A stretch of 64,000 nt of DNA, taken from NCBI GenBank assembly GCA_002427885.1, contig DIZI01000009.1, positions 65,273 through 129,272 of the forward strand, read 5' to 3'. This document shows, in pieces, positions 8,325-17,821 of the stretch. Each line of letters begins with the position of its first letter. The first letter of the stretch is position 1. This DNA is from Paludibacter sp. UBA6032 (lineage in GTDB: Bacteria; Bacteroidota; Bacteroidia; Bacteroidales; Paludibacteraceae). The translations under genes were made by a program, and so were the position numbers. The notes beneath the pieces are model-generated. The model did not search any database. It was not told where the DNA came from and was given only the letters and a program-made list of their open reading frames with translations.

Positions 8325-9734
8325 TTATTTTTGGTTATTGCGGTTATAACCGAATAAACGGTTGTCCTTTATGTGTTGAAATACTTTCTCGGGGACATAA
8401 TTAATAAAACTATCGTCGCCGTTCTCAATCAGCCGGGTGATATTCAGTGAGCTAATTTCAAGAGTTTTAGCAGGAATACTCTTCATAACGAGAATCTTTT
8501 TGGTAATATTCAGGTATTGCCAGAGTAACTTATTTTCTTCGGAGAAATTCGAGTCTTCGGGGTAGACTACTTCGCCGGTTTTGGTATCGATATGCGGGTA
8601 CAAATACACTTTTACATTGTCCTGAAACATAGAGCCCATGGCCTCGAGCAATCCTCCGCGTAAATCGGTGTAATTGGAACTGTCCAGTATTTTGTCAAAA
8701 GTTGGAAAACCGATAACCAGACGCAGTTTAATCATTTTAAATTGTCCGAAATAATTGACCAGTTTAAAAAAACGGGAGAATCGGGATATCATCACACTTT
8801 GTCCCATCATGTTCAGCAGGTCTACGCGGTGCAGAAAGTCCTTTTCGTTCACTTTTTCATCCTGCATAAGGGAGTTGAGCGAAATCTCGCAAAAAGCGAT
8901 GGTATTATCGGGCCTGTAATCTTCGTCACGTTCAAAAACTGACAGACTGTCTTGCAAAAAGTCCATTCCCAACTGATTAATCGGTCTGAAATTTCCTCTG
9001 AGCAGCACCACATTTTTTTTGTGCAACATGTCACCGGGTTGCCGAACCTTTCCTGTCTGGTCGAACATAATGGCCGGGGTCATGCGATTGCTCACCAGCA
9101 TCAGGTTTAGCAGGCGGTTATCCACCCATGTCATATTGGGTCCTTCCACGTAAATATAATCCACTTCCACACGGTCGGTATCCAGGTTATCGAGCAACGA
9201 TAACAGGATATTCCGGGGATCTTCCCATTCGAACAGGCCGCCGTAAATCAGGTTGATGCCCAAAGCACCCAACGTGTATTGTTGTAGCAGCGTATCGTTT
9301 TCGTGCAATTTTACATGAATAAATATCTTATTCGGATGATACCTGTCGCTGCCCTGTACGGCTATTCCCAGCCATCCGTTTCCCTGGTTTGTCTTGCTGA
9401 AATTGAGCGTTTCAACCGTATTGGCAAAAGCAAAGAATTTTTGGTTGTTTTTTTTATCCAGAATATCAATCAGTTCACCGTATTCATAGTCCACCATTTT
9501 ACGCAAGCGCTCTTCGGCTACATAGCGCGCTGAAGTATCCTGATTGTAAAAATGGTCGCTAAACAGTTTGTCGTAGGCCGAAATGGATTTGGCAATCGTA
9601 TTCGAAGCACCACCAGCCTGAAACAAATGACGCGCCGTTTCCTGTCCACCGCCAATTTCGGCAATGGCACCATAATACTTCGAATTAATATTGATATGTA
9701 CCGATTTTTCCTTCGTACTCAGTGTATTTGCCAT
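8325..9734 (-). CDS. Conserved Bacteroidetes protein of unknown function (469 aa)
   Basis: 469 aa, no signal peptide or membrane segment, so cytoplasmic. It opens with a conserved-looking segment YYGAIAEIGGGQETARHLF followed by GGASNTIAKSISAYDK, later LGINLIYGG, YVEGPNMTWVDNRLLNLML, and HKKNVVLLRGNFRP. I recall proteins of this type being labelled nicotinate-nucleotide adenylyltransferase in some Bacteroidetes and cyanobacterial genomes, but I see no HxGH nucleotidyltransferase signature here and do not adopt that name. A -7 box lies upstream; it is divergent from the ygiQ gene. Confidence 0.6.
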   Translation of the reverse strand: MANTLSTKEKSVHININSKYYGAIAEIGGGQETARHLFQAGGASNTIAKSISAYDKLFSDHFYNQDTSARYVAEERLRKMVDYEYGELIDILDKKNNQKFFAFANTVETLNFSKTNQGNGWLGIAVQGSDRYHPNKIFIHVKLHENDTLLQQYTLGALGINLIYGGLFEWEDPRNILLSLLDNLDTDRVEVDYIYVEGPNMTWVDNRLLNLMLVSNRMTPAIMFDQTGKVRQPGDMLHKKNVVLLRGNFRPINQLGMDFLQDSLSVFERDEDYRPDNTIAFCEISLNSLMQDEKVNEKDFLHRVDLLNMMGQSVMISRFSRFFKLVNYFGQFKMIKLRLVIGFPTFDKILDSSNYTDLRGGLLEAMGSMFQDNVKVYLYPHIDTKTGEVVYPEDSNFSEENKLLWQYLNITKKILVMKSIPAKTLEISSLNITRLIENGDDSFINYVPEKVFQHIKDNRLFGYNRNNQK

Positions 9735-9785
9735 AGTCTTCAGCTGCTTTTTTATCGTGGTTGTGCCAGGTTATTCTTAGATATG

Positions 9786-9793
9786 CAAAGTTA
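9786..9793 (-). promoter_or_regulatory. -7 box (TAACTTTG) for the 469-aa gene
   Basis: The minus strand reads TAACTTTG, matching TAnnTTTG, about 50 bp before the start codon. Confidence 0.45.
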
Positions 9794-9924
9794 TTCTATT
9801 TTTATCGAATTTGAAAATATAACGTTACAAGTATAATTTAGTTTAAAATGAAAGGCTAAAATTGCCGGGATTTCCGGAATACTTTTCAAACCAATAACTT
9901 GTTTACCGGAATGGATTATTTCAG

Positions 9925-9932
9925 TACCTTTG
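9925..9932 (+). promoter_or_regulatory. -7 box (TACCTTTG) for ygiQ
   Basis: TACCTTTG matches the Bacteroidetes -7 consensus, 61 bp before the ygiQ start codon. Confidence 0.45.
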
Positions 9933-9993
9933 CAGGCTTATGTCACACTTCTGAACCAAATGACTACAGAAGTGTTTTTTACAGAAAAACTTC

Positions 9994-11820
9994 ATGCAAC
10001 CTAAAATATATCAATTAACCGATTTTTTACCCACTACTAAAAAAGAACTCGAGCTGAAAGGTTGGGACGAAGTGGATGTCGTGCTTTTCAGTGGCGATGC
10101 CTATATCGACCATCCTGCCTTTGCAGCTGCCGTTATCGGACGACTGCTTGAAGCACAGGGTTTAAAGGTAGCCATTGTACCTCAACCAAACTGGCGCGAC
10201 GACCTGCGTGATTTCAAGAAAATGGGACGCCCCCGCCTGTTTTTTGCTATTTCGGCCGGAAATATGGACTCGATGGTGAATCATTATACCGCCAACAAAC
10301 GCCTGCGGTCGGACGATGCCTATACACCGGATGGAAAATCGGGTATGCGCCCCGATTATGCAACGATAGTTTATTCCAATATCATTAAAAAACTGTATCC
10401 GGATGTGCCACTGGTGATTGGAGGTATTGAAGCTTCGCTGCGCCGTTATACCCATTACGATTACTGGTCGGATAAATTGATGCCCAGCATTCTGCTGGAT
10501 ACCAAAGCCGATTTGCTGGTTTACGGAATGGGGGAGAAGCCCATAAAAGAAGTGATACGTCAATTAAAGGAGGGTAAAGCCATTAGTGAAATGAATGATA
10601 TTCCGCAAACTTCCTTTTTGTCGAAAGAAATTCCACAACATCCCAAATGGAAAGATATTACCCTTGTTTCGCATGAAGTTTGTCTGGAGGATAAAAAGCT
10701 GTATGCATCCAATTTCAAATATATCGAGCAAGAGTCAAACAAATACTTTGCATCACGCTTGCTCCAGAAGACCGGCAATAAATGGGTGGTGGTAAACCCG
10801 CCCTTTGATCCCTTGACTCCCGAAGAACTGGATGAATCATACGATTTGCCTTATACCCGGGTTCCACACCCAAAATACAAAGACAAAAAGATTTCAGCTT
10901 ATGAAATGATCAAGTTCTCGGTGAATATGCACAGGGGATGTTTCGGTGGTTGTTCGTTTTGTACCATTTCGGCTCATCAGGGTAAACATATCGTTTCGCG
11001 TTCAAAAGAATCCATACTGGAAGAGGTGAAGCAAATAACCGCTATGCCCGATTTTAAAGGTTATATCAGCGATTTAGGCGGTCCATCGGCCAATATGTAC
11101 GGCATGAAAGGTATTAAAATGCATATCTGCAAACAATGCAGGAAGCCATCCTGTATTTTTCCAAAGGTTTGCTTCAATCTGGATACCAATCACAATCCTA
11201 TGCTGGATATATACCGGTCTGTGGATCAGATTCCGGGAGTCAAAAAATCATTTATCGGCAGTGGAGTCCGCTACGATATTTTGTTGAGCGATACAAAAAA
11301 TTTTGATACCAATAAAAGCCATTCGGATTATATCCGCGAATTAATAACCAACCATGTTTCGGGGCGGTTGAAAATTGCACCCGAACATACTTCGGATGCC
11401 GTACTCAATATGATGCGGAAACCTTCTTTCGCCTATTTCGGAGAGTTTAAAAAACAATTCGAACGCATTAACCGCGAAGCCGGACTGAATCAACAACTCA
11501 TTCCGTACTTTATTTCGAGTCATCCGGGTTGCCACAACGAAGACATGGCTGATCTGGCCATATTGACCAAGAAATTTGATTTTAAGTTGGAACAGGTTCA
11601 GGATTTTACACCAACACCCATGACGCTGGCTACCGAAATTTATTATTCGGGCTACCATCCTTATACCTTGGAACCGATTTTCACGGCAAAAAGTAAAGAT
11701 GAGAAACTGGAACAACGGAAATTCTTCTTTTGGTACAAGAGCGAATACAAAAATGCGATTATCCGTGATTTAAACAAGCTGAAACGACCGGATTTGGTGA
11801 ATAAGTTGTTTCAAAAATGA
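9994..11820 (+). CDS. ygiQ: YgiQ family radical SAM protein
   Basis: 608 aa, the usual size for YgiQ. The N-terminal 290 residues hold the UPF0313 region (FLPTTKKELELKGWDEVDVV near the start, PLVIGGIEASLRRYTHYDYW in the middle). The radical SAM cluster motif is C316-x3-C320-x2-C323 in HRGCFGGCSFCTISAHQGK, followed by the family block DLGGPSANMYGMKG and a second cysteine-rich stretch (CKQCRKPSC). The C-terminal half has FISSHPGC and the QDFTPTPMT block. The enzyme should bind [4Fe-4S] and SAM in the cytoplasm; its substrate is unknown in all species. It appears monocistronic. Confidence 0.93.
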   Translation: MQPKIYQLTDFLPTTKKELELKGWDEVDVVLFSGDAYIDHPAFAAAVIGRLLEAQGLKVAIVPQPNWRDDLRDFKKMGRPRLFFAISAGNMDSMVNHYTANKRLRSDDAYTPDGKSGMRPDYATIVYSNIIKKLYPDVPLVIGGIEASLRRYTHYDYWSDKLMPSILLDTKADLLVYGMGEKPIKEVIRQLKEGKAISEMNDIPQTSFLSKEIPQHPKWKDITLVSHEVCLEDKKLYASNFKYIEQESNKYFASRLLQKTGNKWVVVNPPFDPLTPEELDESYDLPYTRVPHPKYKDKKISAYEMIKFSVNMHRGCFGGCSFCTISAHQGKHIVSRSKESILEEVKQITAMPDFKGYISDLGGPSANMYGMKGIKMHICKQCRKPSCIFPKVCFNLDTNHNPMLDIYRSVDQIPGVKKSFIGSGVRYDILLSDTKNFDTNKSHSDYIRELITNHVSGRLKIAPEHTSDAVLNMMRKPSFAYFGEFKKQFERINREAGLNQQLIPYFISSHPGCHNEDMADLAILTKKFDFKLEQVQDFTPTPMTLATEIYYSGYHPYTLEPIFTAKSKDEKLEQRKFFFWYKSEYKNAIIRDLNKLKRPDLVNKLFQK

Positions 11821-11827
11821 TTCTTTA

Positions 11828-11909
11828 ACCGTAGCACGACTTTAAGTCGTATGGAGTCGTGGATATTTAACCGTATTTAATCGTAGCACGACTTTAAGTC
11901 GTACTACGA
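11828..11909. repeat. Pair of short palindromic REP-like repeats
   Basis: Two direct copies of a unit with the 15-bp core ACGACTTTAAGTCGT (near-palindrome) lie at 11828-11851 and 11881-11902. The second sits in a larger 29-bp imperfect palindrome with CGTAG/CTACG arms. They fill the gap between the convergent ygiQ and aldo/keto reductase genes and could act as transcription barriers. They differ from the GATAGCTATC family. Confidence 0.75.
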
Positions 11910-11916
11910 TTATATA

Positions 11917-12906
11917 CTACCATTTTTCTTTCGCTATTTCCGGCCAAATTCTATTTTCATAAATTTGTTTGATACCGGTCATTTGCATGTCCGATAAATT
12001 GTCTGATCGGGAAGCCCGGATATTGGAGACAATCTGTTCGGGACGCGAAGCGCCGGGAATAATACAGCTGACCTGCGAAAACATTAAAATCCATTTGAGT
12101 GCTACTGCAGCCAGTTCTATGTCTTTTGGAAACAGATTTTTTATTTCAGCTACAGCTTCCAATCCTTTCAGGTAATCTATTCCCGAAAAGGTTTCACCCT
12201 TATCAAAAGCTTCCCCGTTCCGGTTGAAAGCGCGATGGTCACCGGAGCTAAAAGTAGTTGCGGGAGAAAACTTACCGGTCAGCAATCCACTAGCCAGCGG
12301 AACACGGGCGATAATCCCCACATTTCTTTTGGCTGCTTCGGCAAAGAATTCTTCAGCCGGCCTTTGTCTGAACATGTTAAATATGATTTGAACCGTTGTT
12401 ACATTATCGTACTCAATGGCTTTCAGTGCTTCTTCTACTTTCTCCACACTCACACCCAGATTCAGTATTTTTCCTTCTTTTTTCAATGTATTGAATAAAT
12501 CGAAAATTTCAGGACGATTGTAAGTTTCGGTAGGAGGACAATGCAACTGAATCAAATCAATCGTTTCAAGATTCATATTTTTCAGACTGTCTTCCACGAA
12601 TTTACGCAGTATGGCGGGTTGATAGGCTTTATCCTCATGCGGTGAAAGTTTCCGACCACATTTGGTAGCTACAAACAATCGTTCGGAACGTGAATGCACA
12701 ATACGACCGACCGCTTTTTCGCTCTCACCATTACCATATACATCGGCGGTATCAATAAAATTTATTCCACAATCAACGGCCGCATTTAATATTCTGTCGG
12801 CATTGGCATGATTGAAATCCTCACCCCATTTTCCTCCGACTTGCCAGGTTCCTATGCTAATTTCGGAAATTTCAAAACCTGTTTTTCCAAGAATTCGTTT
12901 CTTCAT
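11917..12906 (-). CDS. Aldo/keto reductase
   Basis: 329 aa. It shows the AKR (beta/alpha)8 signatures: GKTGFEISEISIGTWQVGG at the start, the catalytic tetrad D52 and Y57 (DTADVYGNGE), K82 (VATKCG) and H122 (LIQLHCPP), and the C-terminal cofactor-binding segment SCIIPGASRPEQIVSN. It should reduce an aldehyde or ketone with NAD(P)H in the cytoplasm. It is close to the MdxG/YajO-like AKR subgroup, but the substrate cannot be told. It lies downstream of the acyltransferase gene on the same strand, 46 bp away. Confidence 0.88.
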   Translation of the reverse strand: MKKRILGKTGFEISEISIGTWQVGGKWGEDFNHANADRILNAAVDCGINFIDTADVYGNGESEKAVGRIVHSRSERLFVATKCGRKLSPHEDKAYQPAILRKFVEDSLKNMNLETIDLIQLHCPPTETYNRPEIFDLFNTLKKEGKILNLGVSVEKVEEALKAIEYDNVTTVQIIFNMFRQRPAEEFFAEAAKRNVGIIARVPLASGLLTGKFSPATTFSSGDHRAFNRNGEAFDKGETFSGIDYLKGLEAVAEIKNLFPKDIELAAVALKWILMFSQVSCIIPGASRPEQIVSNIRASRSDNLSDMQMTGIKQIYENRIWPEIAKEKW

Positions 12907-12952
12907 TTTATTTCAATTATTATAGGTTTATCGTTTGATTTAATTCAGATTT

Positions 12953-14095
12953 TTATTTCAGGGGACTTTTATCCACTTTCTTTTTCAGGTTTAAGAAGTA
13001 ATTTTCAAAAACAACTTTCGAAACTGAAGCTACAGAAATTATTGCGATGATAACTATGGAATAAAACAGCAATGTACTGACAGCCGGACTTAACTGAATG
13101 AGATATTTTTTCAGGAATTGAATGACCGCAAAAATAATGAGTAATTGGTACATATAAATTCCGTACGAAATTTCACCCAGATAGGAGAGAAACTTTTGCC
13201 GGAATTTGAATATATTATTTTCGATTAACGAAACGCCAATGATTAGATAAAGGAACAGAAAATCGAGTAATATGCCCGATAGGATGGGTGTTTCAAATAC
13301 GTTTCTCCAAACAACATTATGTACATTCCCCTGAAAGATCAGGTAAGCAATGAGAGTCGAATAGATAATCAGTTGAATCGGTTTCTTGTAAATCAACATG
13401 TTGGAAAGTACTTCCTTCCGGTTAAAAATAAAATAAGCTCCCAAACCGCCAATGGCCATGGCTTCGAAGCGAAATATATTGACCACATAAACGAACAGCG
13501 CATTTTTAATCCAAAACTCAGCAAGGCCCAATAAAACAATCTTAGCGACAATAATGGAAAGAAGTATAGGGAGAATTTTCTTTTTGCCAATTTTAAAAAG
13601 AGGTGCCCAAATCAAATAAAAGACTTCTTCAATTCCAATAGACCATAGTGGCTCCAGTAAATGATGTCCGAAATAAAATGCCACTAAACCCGGAAGAAAA
13701 AACAGAAAATAATACCAGGTTTGTCCGAAATTATAGGGCATCACGTAATTGATATGCAGAAAATTGAAGACAACGGGAACCAGTAAAGTTCCGATAATTA
13801 CCAAAAGAAAATAAAGCGGCCAGATACGCAACATTCGCTTTACATAGAAGTGCTTAATGCTGACAGTTCCGGTTTTGTGACTTTCTTTCAATAATAAATA
13901 TGTAATTAAAAAGCCACTCAGTACGAAGAAAAAAACAACTGCATTTGTTCCATTTCTGAAAAGTCCCAACCATTCAAAATTATAAAGCCCGTTCTTTTCG
14001 CGAATGGTCTCCGAATGGTGCATAACAACCAGAAAAGCGGCAAAAAACCGTAATGAATTGAGTCCTTCGAAAAAAGAAATATTTTTGTATTTGTT
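12953..14095 (-). CDS. Acyltransferase family 3 membrane protein
   Basis: About 380 aa with roughly ten hydrophobic segments. The motif LNSLRFFAAFLVVMHH places the family's conserved R and H near the N-terminus, and VFFFVLSGFLITYLL is the typical second helix of OafA/YrhL-type acyltransferases. These transfer acetyl or other acyl groups to surface polysaccharides. The ORF is open to 14128, but a -7 box (TATCTTTG on the minus strand, 14133-14126) overlaps that position, so I prefer the ATG at 14095 (MNKYKN). It stands alone among redox genes. Confidence 0.83.
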   Translation of the reverse strand, partial: NKYKNISFFEGLNSLRFFAAFLVVMHHSETIREKNGLYNFEWLGLFRNGTNAVVFFFVLSGFLITYLLLKESHKTGTVSIKHFYVKRMLRIWPLYFLLVIIGTLLVPVVFNFLHINYVMPYNFGQTWYYFLFFLPGLVAFYFGHHLLEPLWSIGIEEVFYLIWAPLFKIGKKKILPILLSIIVAKIVLLGLAEFWIKNALFVYVVNIFRFEAMAIGGLGAYFIFNRKEVLSNMLIYKKPIQLIIYSTLIAYLIFQGNVHNVVWRNVFETPILSGILLDFLFLYLIIGVSLIENNIFKFRQKFLSYLGEISYGIYMYQLLIIFAVIQFLKKYLIQLSPAVSTLLFYSIVIIAIISVASVSKVVFENYFLNLKKKVDKSPLK

Positions 14096-14125
14096 CATTA
14101 ATTGAGCGGTCAGAATTTTCGACTG

Positions 14126-14133
14126 CAAAGATA
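14126..14133 (-). promoter_or_regulatory. -7 box (TATCTTTG) for the acyltransferase gene
   Basis: The minus strand reads TATCTTTG about 31 bp before the preferred start codon at 14095. Its position argues against the longer ORF start at 14128. Confidence 0.5.
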
Positions 14134-14142
14134 AACAATTAA

Positions 14143-14838
14143 TTAAAGTCTCAGCAGTGAATTGTCATCCCGGTTTGAATAAATGGGTTTCATATGATTG
14201 ATATTGTTTAAATACTCCTTGTATCTTTTAATTTCGTTATGCAACTCATCTACCGACGAACGGGCAGGGCCAAAGCTGATAAAAGGAGGTAATACCGTCA
14301 TTCCCGTGAAGTAAAAAATACCGTGGTGCAAAGGAAATAATATTGTGTTGAGATCCCCGTTTTTTCCATTGGGTCCGTACGCCTGCAATGGTCCGCCCGT
14401 TGTAAGTGTAACAAAAGCTGTTTTGTCGGGATAAATACCATTTTCATACACCCCTTTTCCTGCTCCGTAAACAAATCCCATGGCAAAAACGCGGTCAACC
14501 CAACCTTTCAGTATAGCCGGCATACCAAACCACCACAAGGGAAAATTGAAAATCAGGATATCGCACCATTCCAGTTTTTCCATTTCGGTTTTCAGTTCAT
14601 CAACAAAAAGATTATTTTCGCTGGCATGAATCTGTTCCAACTGGTATTTGAAAAAATCAGGGTTATTGATTGATTTGAAATCGGACTTATTCCCAACCGG
14701 ATCGAAATGCATGGCATATAAGTCACTTTCCATTACTTCATATCCCTTCATTAAAAATGAGTTAACTGCCGTCTGTTTTAAACTCATACAAAAAGAAGCC
14801 TTTTCGGGATGAGCACTTACTATCAATACTTTTTTCAT
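14143..14838 (-). CDS. NAD(P)H-dependent quinone/flavin oxidoreductase (flavodoxin-like)
   Basis: 231 aa. The start KVLIVSAHPEKASF and the FNFPLWWFGMPAILKGWVDRV block are the hallmarks of the flavodoxin-like NQO1/KefF/MdaB family: the first loop binds FMN or FAD phosphate and the second carries the flavin contact and substrate pocket. TLTTGGPLQAYGPNG is the third conserved loop. It is a cytoplasmic two-electron reductase of quinones or electrophiles. It lies 34 bp downstream of the YyaL gene and may be co-transcribed with it. Confidence 0.88.
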   Translation of the reverse strand: MKKVLIVSAHPEKASFCMSLKQTAVNSFLMKGYEVMESDLYAMHFDPVGNKSDFKSINNPDFFKYQLEQIHASENNLFVDELKTEMEKLEWCDILIFNFPLWWFGMPAILKGWVDRVFAMGFVYGAGKGVYENGIYPDKTAFVTLTTGGPLQAYGPNGKNGDLNTILFPLHHGIFYFTGMTVLPPFISFGPARSSVDELHNEIKRYKEYLNNINHMKPIYSNRDDNSLLRL

Positions 14839-14871
14839 TATTTTGTTCTGTTTGAGTATCTTATTTAGCTG

Positions 14872-16899
14872 TTATTTAATTTGAACCAATGCATCATTCA
14901 CTTCGTTAACAGGTCGTTGGCACGCACCGTTGCGGCACACATAAATGGTGGTATTCCCTTCAATCAACTTTCCTTCGAGCAAAGTTGAATCTTTATCCGT
15001 TTTTCCACCGTATAAAAACACATGCGGTAAATAATGACTGTCAAATTCTTTTCGTTTGGCTTCGCAATCTTCACCAACAATGGCAACTTCGTAAGGATCT
15101 TTCGCAAACCAGGCCATCAGAATATCCCAGTTGGCATAATAAATCCCGTTTTCCAATGCATGCTGTTTAATATTGGCAAGCATTTTTTTAGCCATCCCGA
15201 TATAATCTTCATTGTATAAATATTGCCCCAGAATAAACAGGTTTTTTGCCATTTCGGAATTGGAAGAAGAAATCACATTGTCGGATAATTCCATTTTCCT
15301 GGCAATCAGGGCCTGATCGAGATCAGAAGTGTAATAAAACATACCGCTGTCACCGTCCAGGAAATGTTCAATGCTGTAGGAGCAGAGTTGCTGTGCTTCT
15401 TTCAGCCATTTTTCATCGAAAGTAGCCTGATATAAAGCAATAAATGCCTGAATGGTAAAAGCATAATCATCCAGAAAAGCATTGATTGTTGCTTTGCCGT
15501 TTTTATAGTTTCGACTCAAGCGATCATCTTCCGATTTCATTTCGGTTAAAATGAATTCAGCATTTTTCAAAGCAATTTTCAGGTAGTCGGGATCACCGAA
15601 AACCCGGTAAGCATATATAAACGCTTTCAACATAAGTCCATTCCAGGAAGTAAGGATTTTATCATCCAATGCCGGCCAGATGCGTTTTGACCGTTCGTTT
15701 AATAAAATACGTTTTGCTTCAAGGATACGATCCGACAATTCAACTTCAGTGAGGTTGTATTTACGGGCAAATTCTTTATCAGAAACTTTTTTATATAAAA
15801 TACTCCTCTCATGTTCCCAGTTACCTGATCCCGAAACATTATAATAATCAATGATCAGGTCGGCATGGTTTCCGATTATTTCTTTTAGTTCATTTTTTTT
15901 CCAACAATAGAATTTACCTTCTATGCCTTCGCTATCGGCATCCAACGATGCATAAAAACCGCCTTTAAGCGAAGTTAATTCCCTCTGAACAAATTCCAGA
16001 GTTTCAAAAACGATTGTTTTAAACAATGGATTTTTTGTTTGCTGATAAGCCGCAGTGTATAAACTAACCAGTTGTGCATTGTCATACAGCATTTTCTCAA
16101 AATGAGGAACTTTCCAGACTGCATCGGTTGAATAACGGGAAAAACCACCGCCAATCTGGTCATAAATTCCTCCATTTGCCATTTTTTCCAAAGTCAATGT
16201 GACTGCCGTTAGGGCATCTTCATTCTTTGTAAGTGAATAATAATGAAGCAAAAACTGATAACCAACCGGCAATGGAAATTTAGGTGCCCCCAACGAGCCG
16301 CCTTCTACAAAATCGATATCATTTTTCCATTTTACAAAGATGTTATCGAGGTCATCGAGACTAAATTCATGAACTTTAGCATTAGCATAAATCATTTCAT
16401 TATTTTGAACGCCATCGGTGAGTGATTTTGCCTGTTCTTCGGCTTTATCGGGATTATTTAGTACAAAACCGGAAACCTGTGAAAGCATATCCAACCATTG
16501 ATCTTTTTGAAAATAGGTACCACCATAAATAGGCCTTCCATCGGGTAATGCGATACAATTCAACGGCCATCCGCCTCTACCGGATAGTAATTGTACCGCA
16601 TTCATATAAACCTGATCAATATCGGGTCGTTCTTCGCGATCCACTTTAATCGCCACAAAATTTTCATTCATATACCCGGCAACTTCTTCGTCTTCGAAAC
16701 TTTCATGTTCCATCACGTGACACCAGTGACAGGCCGCATAACCTATACTGACAATAATCATCTTGTTTTCTTTCTTCGCTTTTTCAAGAGCTTCCGGTCC
16801 CCACGGATACCAGTTTACCGGATTGTGGGCATGCTGAAGCAGATAAGGACTGCTTTCATTCATCAGTGAGTTTGTATGTTTGTATTCTTGTGTGTTCAT
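14872..16899 (-). CDS. Thioredoxin-domain protein YyaL (DUF255)
   Basis: 675 aa, full length for the YyaL/SPATA20 family. The N-terminal DUF255 thioredoxin-like domain carries the family sequence SPYLLQHAHNPVNWYPWG and the redox motif C57-H-W-C60 (AACHWCHVMEHESF). GRGGWPLNCIALPDG and GGTYF complete it. The long C-terminal part is an (alpha/alpha)6 barrel like N-acylglucosamine 2-epimerases (DQIGGGFSRYSTDAVWKVPHFE-type block, then KILTSWNGLMLKAF). The biochemical role is not established. Predicted cytoplasmic; first gene of a possible operon with the quinone reductase. Confidence 0.92.
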   Translation of the reverse strand: MNTQEYKHTNSLMNESSPYLLQHAHNPVNWYPWGPEALEKAKKENKMIIVSIGYAACHWCHVMEHESFEDEEVAGYMNENFVAIKVDREERPDIDQVYMNAVQLLSGRGGWPLNCIALPDGRPIYGGTYFQKDQWLDMLSQVSGFVLNNPDKAEEQAKSLTDGVQNNEMIYANAKVHEFSLDDLDNIFVKWKNDIDFVEGGSLGAPKFPLPVGYQFLLHYYSLTKNEDALTAVTLTLEKMANGGIYDQIGGGFSRYSTDAVWKVPHFEKMLYDNAQLVSLYTAAYQQTKNPLFKTIVFETLEFVQRELTSLKGGFYASLDADSEGIEGKFYCWKKNELKEIIGNHADLIIDYYNVSGSGNWEHERSILYKKVSDKEFARKYNLTEVELSDRILEAKRILLNERSKRIWPALDDKILTSWNGLMLKAFIYAYRVFGDPDYLKIALKNAEFILTEMKSEDDRLSRNYKNGKATINAFLDDYAFTIQAFIALYQATFDEKWLKEAQQLCSYSIEHFLDGDSGMFYYTSDLDQALIARKMELSDNVISSSNSEMAKNLFILGQYLYNEDYIGMAKKMLANIKQHALENGIYYANWDILMAWFAKDPYEVAIVGEDCEAKRKEFDSHYLPHVFLYGGKTDKDSTLLEGKLIEGNTTIYVCRNGACQRPVNEVNDALVQIK

Positions 16900-16926
16900 G
16901 AATATTATTTATAAATTATGAATTAA

Positions 16927-17664
16927 TTATATCGTCCACAAGAAACCCAGATAAGTGCTTGTATAATTATCATTTACGATGCTGTGGCCGAAAGAAAATA
17001 TAATATGAAATTTCGCTGATGGATTAAACGATCCGCCAATATTGAATGCGCTAACAGGATTATTACCAATTGCATCGGCTGTATGATAATTAAGTTCGCC
17101 ACCGAGTGTTATTGCGGGTGAAAAGTCATATTGCAGTTCCCAGCCGTAAAACATCCAGTTTTTGGTATTTATTCCCGGATTAAACCAATATCCGACTCCA
17201 CCGTAAGTAGTCATCTTTCCCCAGGATTTTTGTACCCATACCGGAAGATAGAATTGGGTTTTTCCATTCCCGAAAGCTGAATTTTTTATGGTTGGAATTT
17301 CCAGAATTGGAAAGATACCTATTTGTGGCATGTTTTCTGTTTCCTGAATAAAACGGTATTTCACTCCAAATTCCGTATAGGCATAACCGATCTTAAACCC
17401 GTTTTGCATGGAATAATCATAATTCAGGGGTAAAAGAAGATGAACCTGAACATTTGGAACCAATCCGTAATTCACTTCTATATGTGGACTTGTTCCCGAG
17501 CCTTCACCCGGACGAAAAGTATTAATGGTAGCTATATAATATTCCCAGTGTTTAAAATCAACCGGCTGTGGATCATCCGTATTAAAAGGAGGACCTGCAA
17601 CGACTTGTTGTTCTGAGAAGAGAATAACAAACAGGAAGAGAATATATTTGAGCTTTACTTTCAT
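16927..17664 (-). CDS. Putative outer-membrane beta-barrel protein (MetA-pathway type)
   Basis: 245 aa with a signal peptide (about 1-23, ending VVAG). The mature N-terminus GPPFNTDDPQPVDFKHWE and the alternating amphipathic strands ending in aromatic residues (YAYTEFGVKYRF, GVGYWFNPG, YLGFLWTI) fit a small outer-membrane beta-barrel of the 'MetA pathway of phenol degradation' family. Transport of hydrophobic compounds has been proposed for that family; nothing here defines a substrate. A C-terminal aromatic strand supports BAM insertion. It lies 27 bp upstream of the YyaL gene on the same strand. Confidence 0.65.
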   Translation of the reverse strand: MKVKLKYILFLFVILFSEQQVVAGPPFNTDDPQPVDFKHWEYYIATINTFRPGEGSGTSPHIEVNYGLVPNVQVHLLLPLNYDYSMQNGFKIGYAYTEFGVKYRFIQETENMPQIGIFPILEIPTIKNSAFGNGKTQFYLPVWVQKSWGKMTTYGGVGYWFNPGINTKNWMFYGWELQYDFSPAITLGGELNYHTADAIGNNPVSAFNIGGSFNPSAKFHIIFSFGHSIVNDNYTSTYLGFLWTI

Positions 17665-17770
17665 CGCAAATATCCCGAAATCTGTTACAATAGATGACTA
17701 AATTTAAATTATATAACAAAAAAAACGGCATTGTGTTTTAAATGAAGCAGGAGTGAGGGGAAATTAAAAA

Positions 17771-17790
17771 GGCAATCTGTTTAGATTGCC
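17771..17790 (-). terminator. Terminator of the redox operon
   Basis: On the minus strand an 8-bp stem GGCAATCT/AGATTGCC with a 4-nt loop is followed by TTTTTAATTT, a typical intrinsic terminator 31 bp past the stop of the NAD(P)-binding gene. Confidence 0.75.
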
Positions 17791-17821
17791 TGATATTAAA
17801 AGAGATGAATTGAAAATCAAA

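Noticed and set aside
8325..9734. Nicotinate-nucleotide adenylyltransferase
   Set aside because: No HxGH or ISSTxxR nucleotidyltransferase motif is visible.
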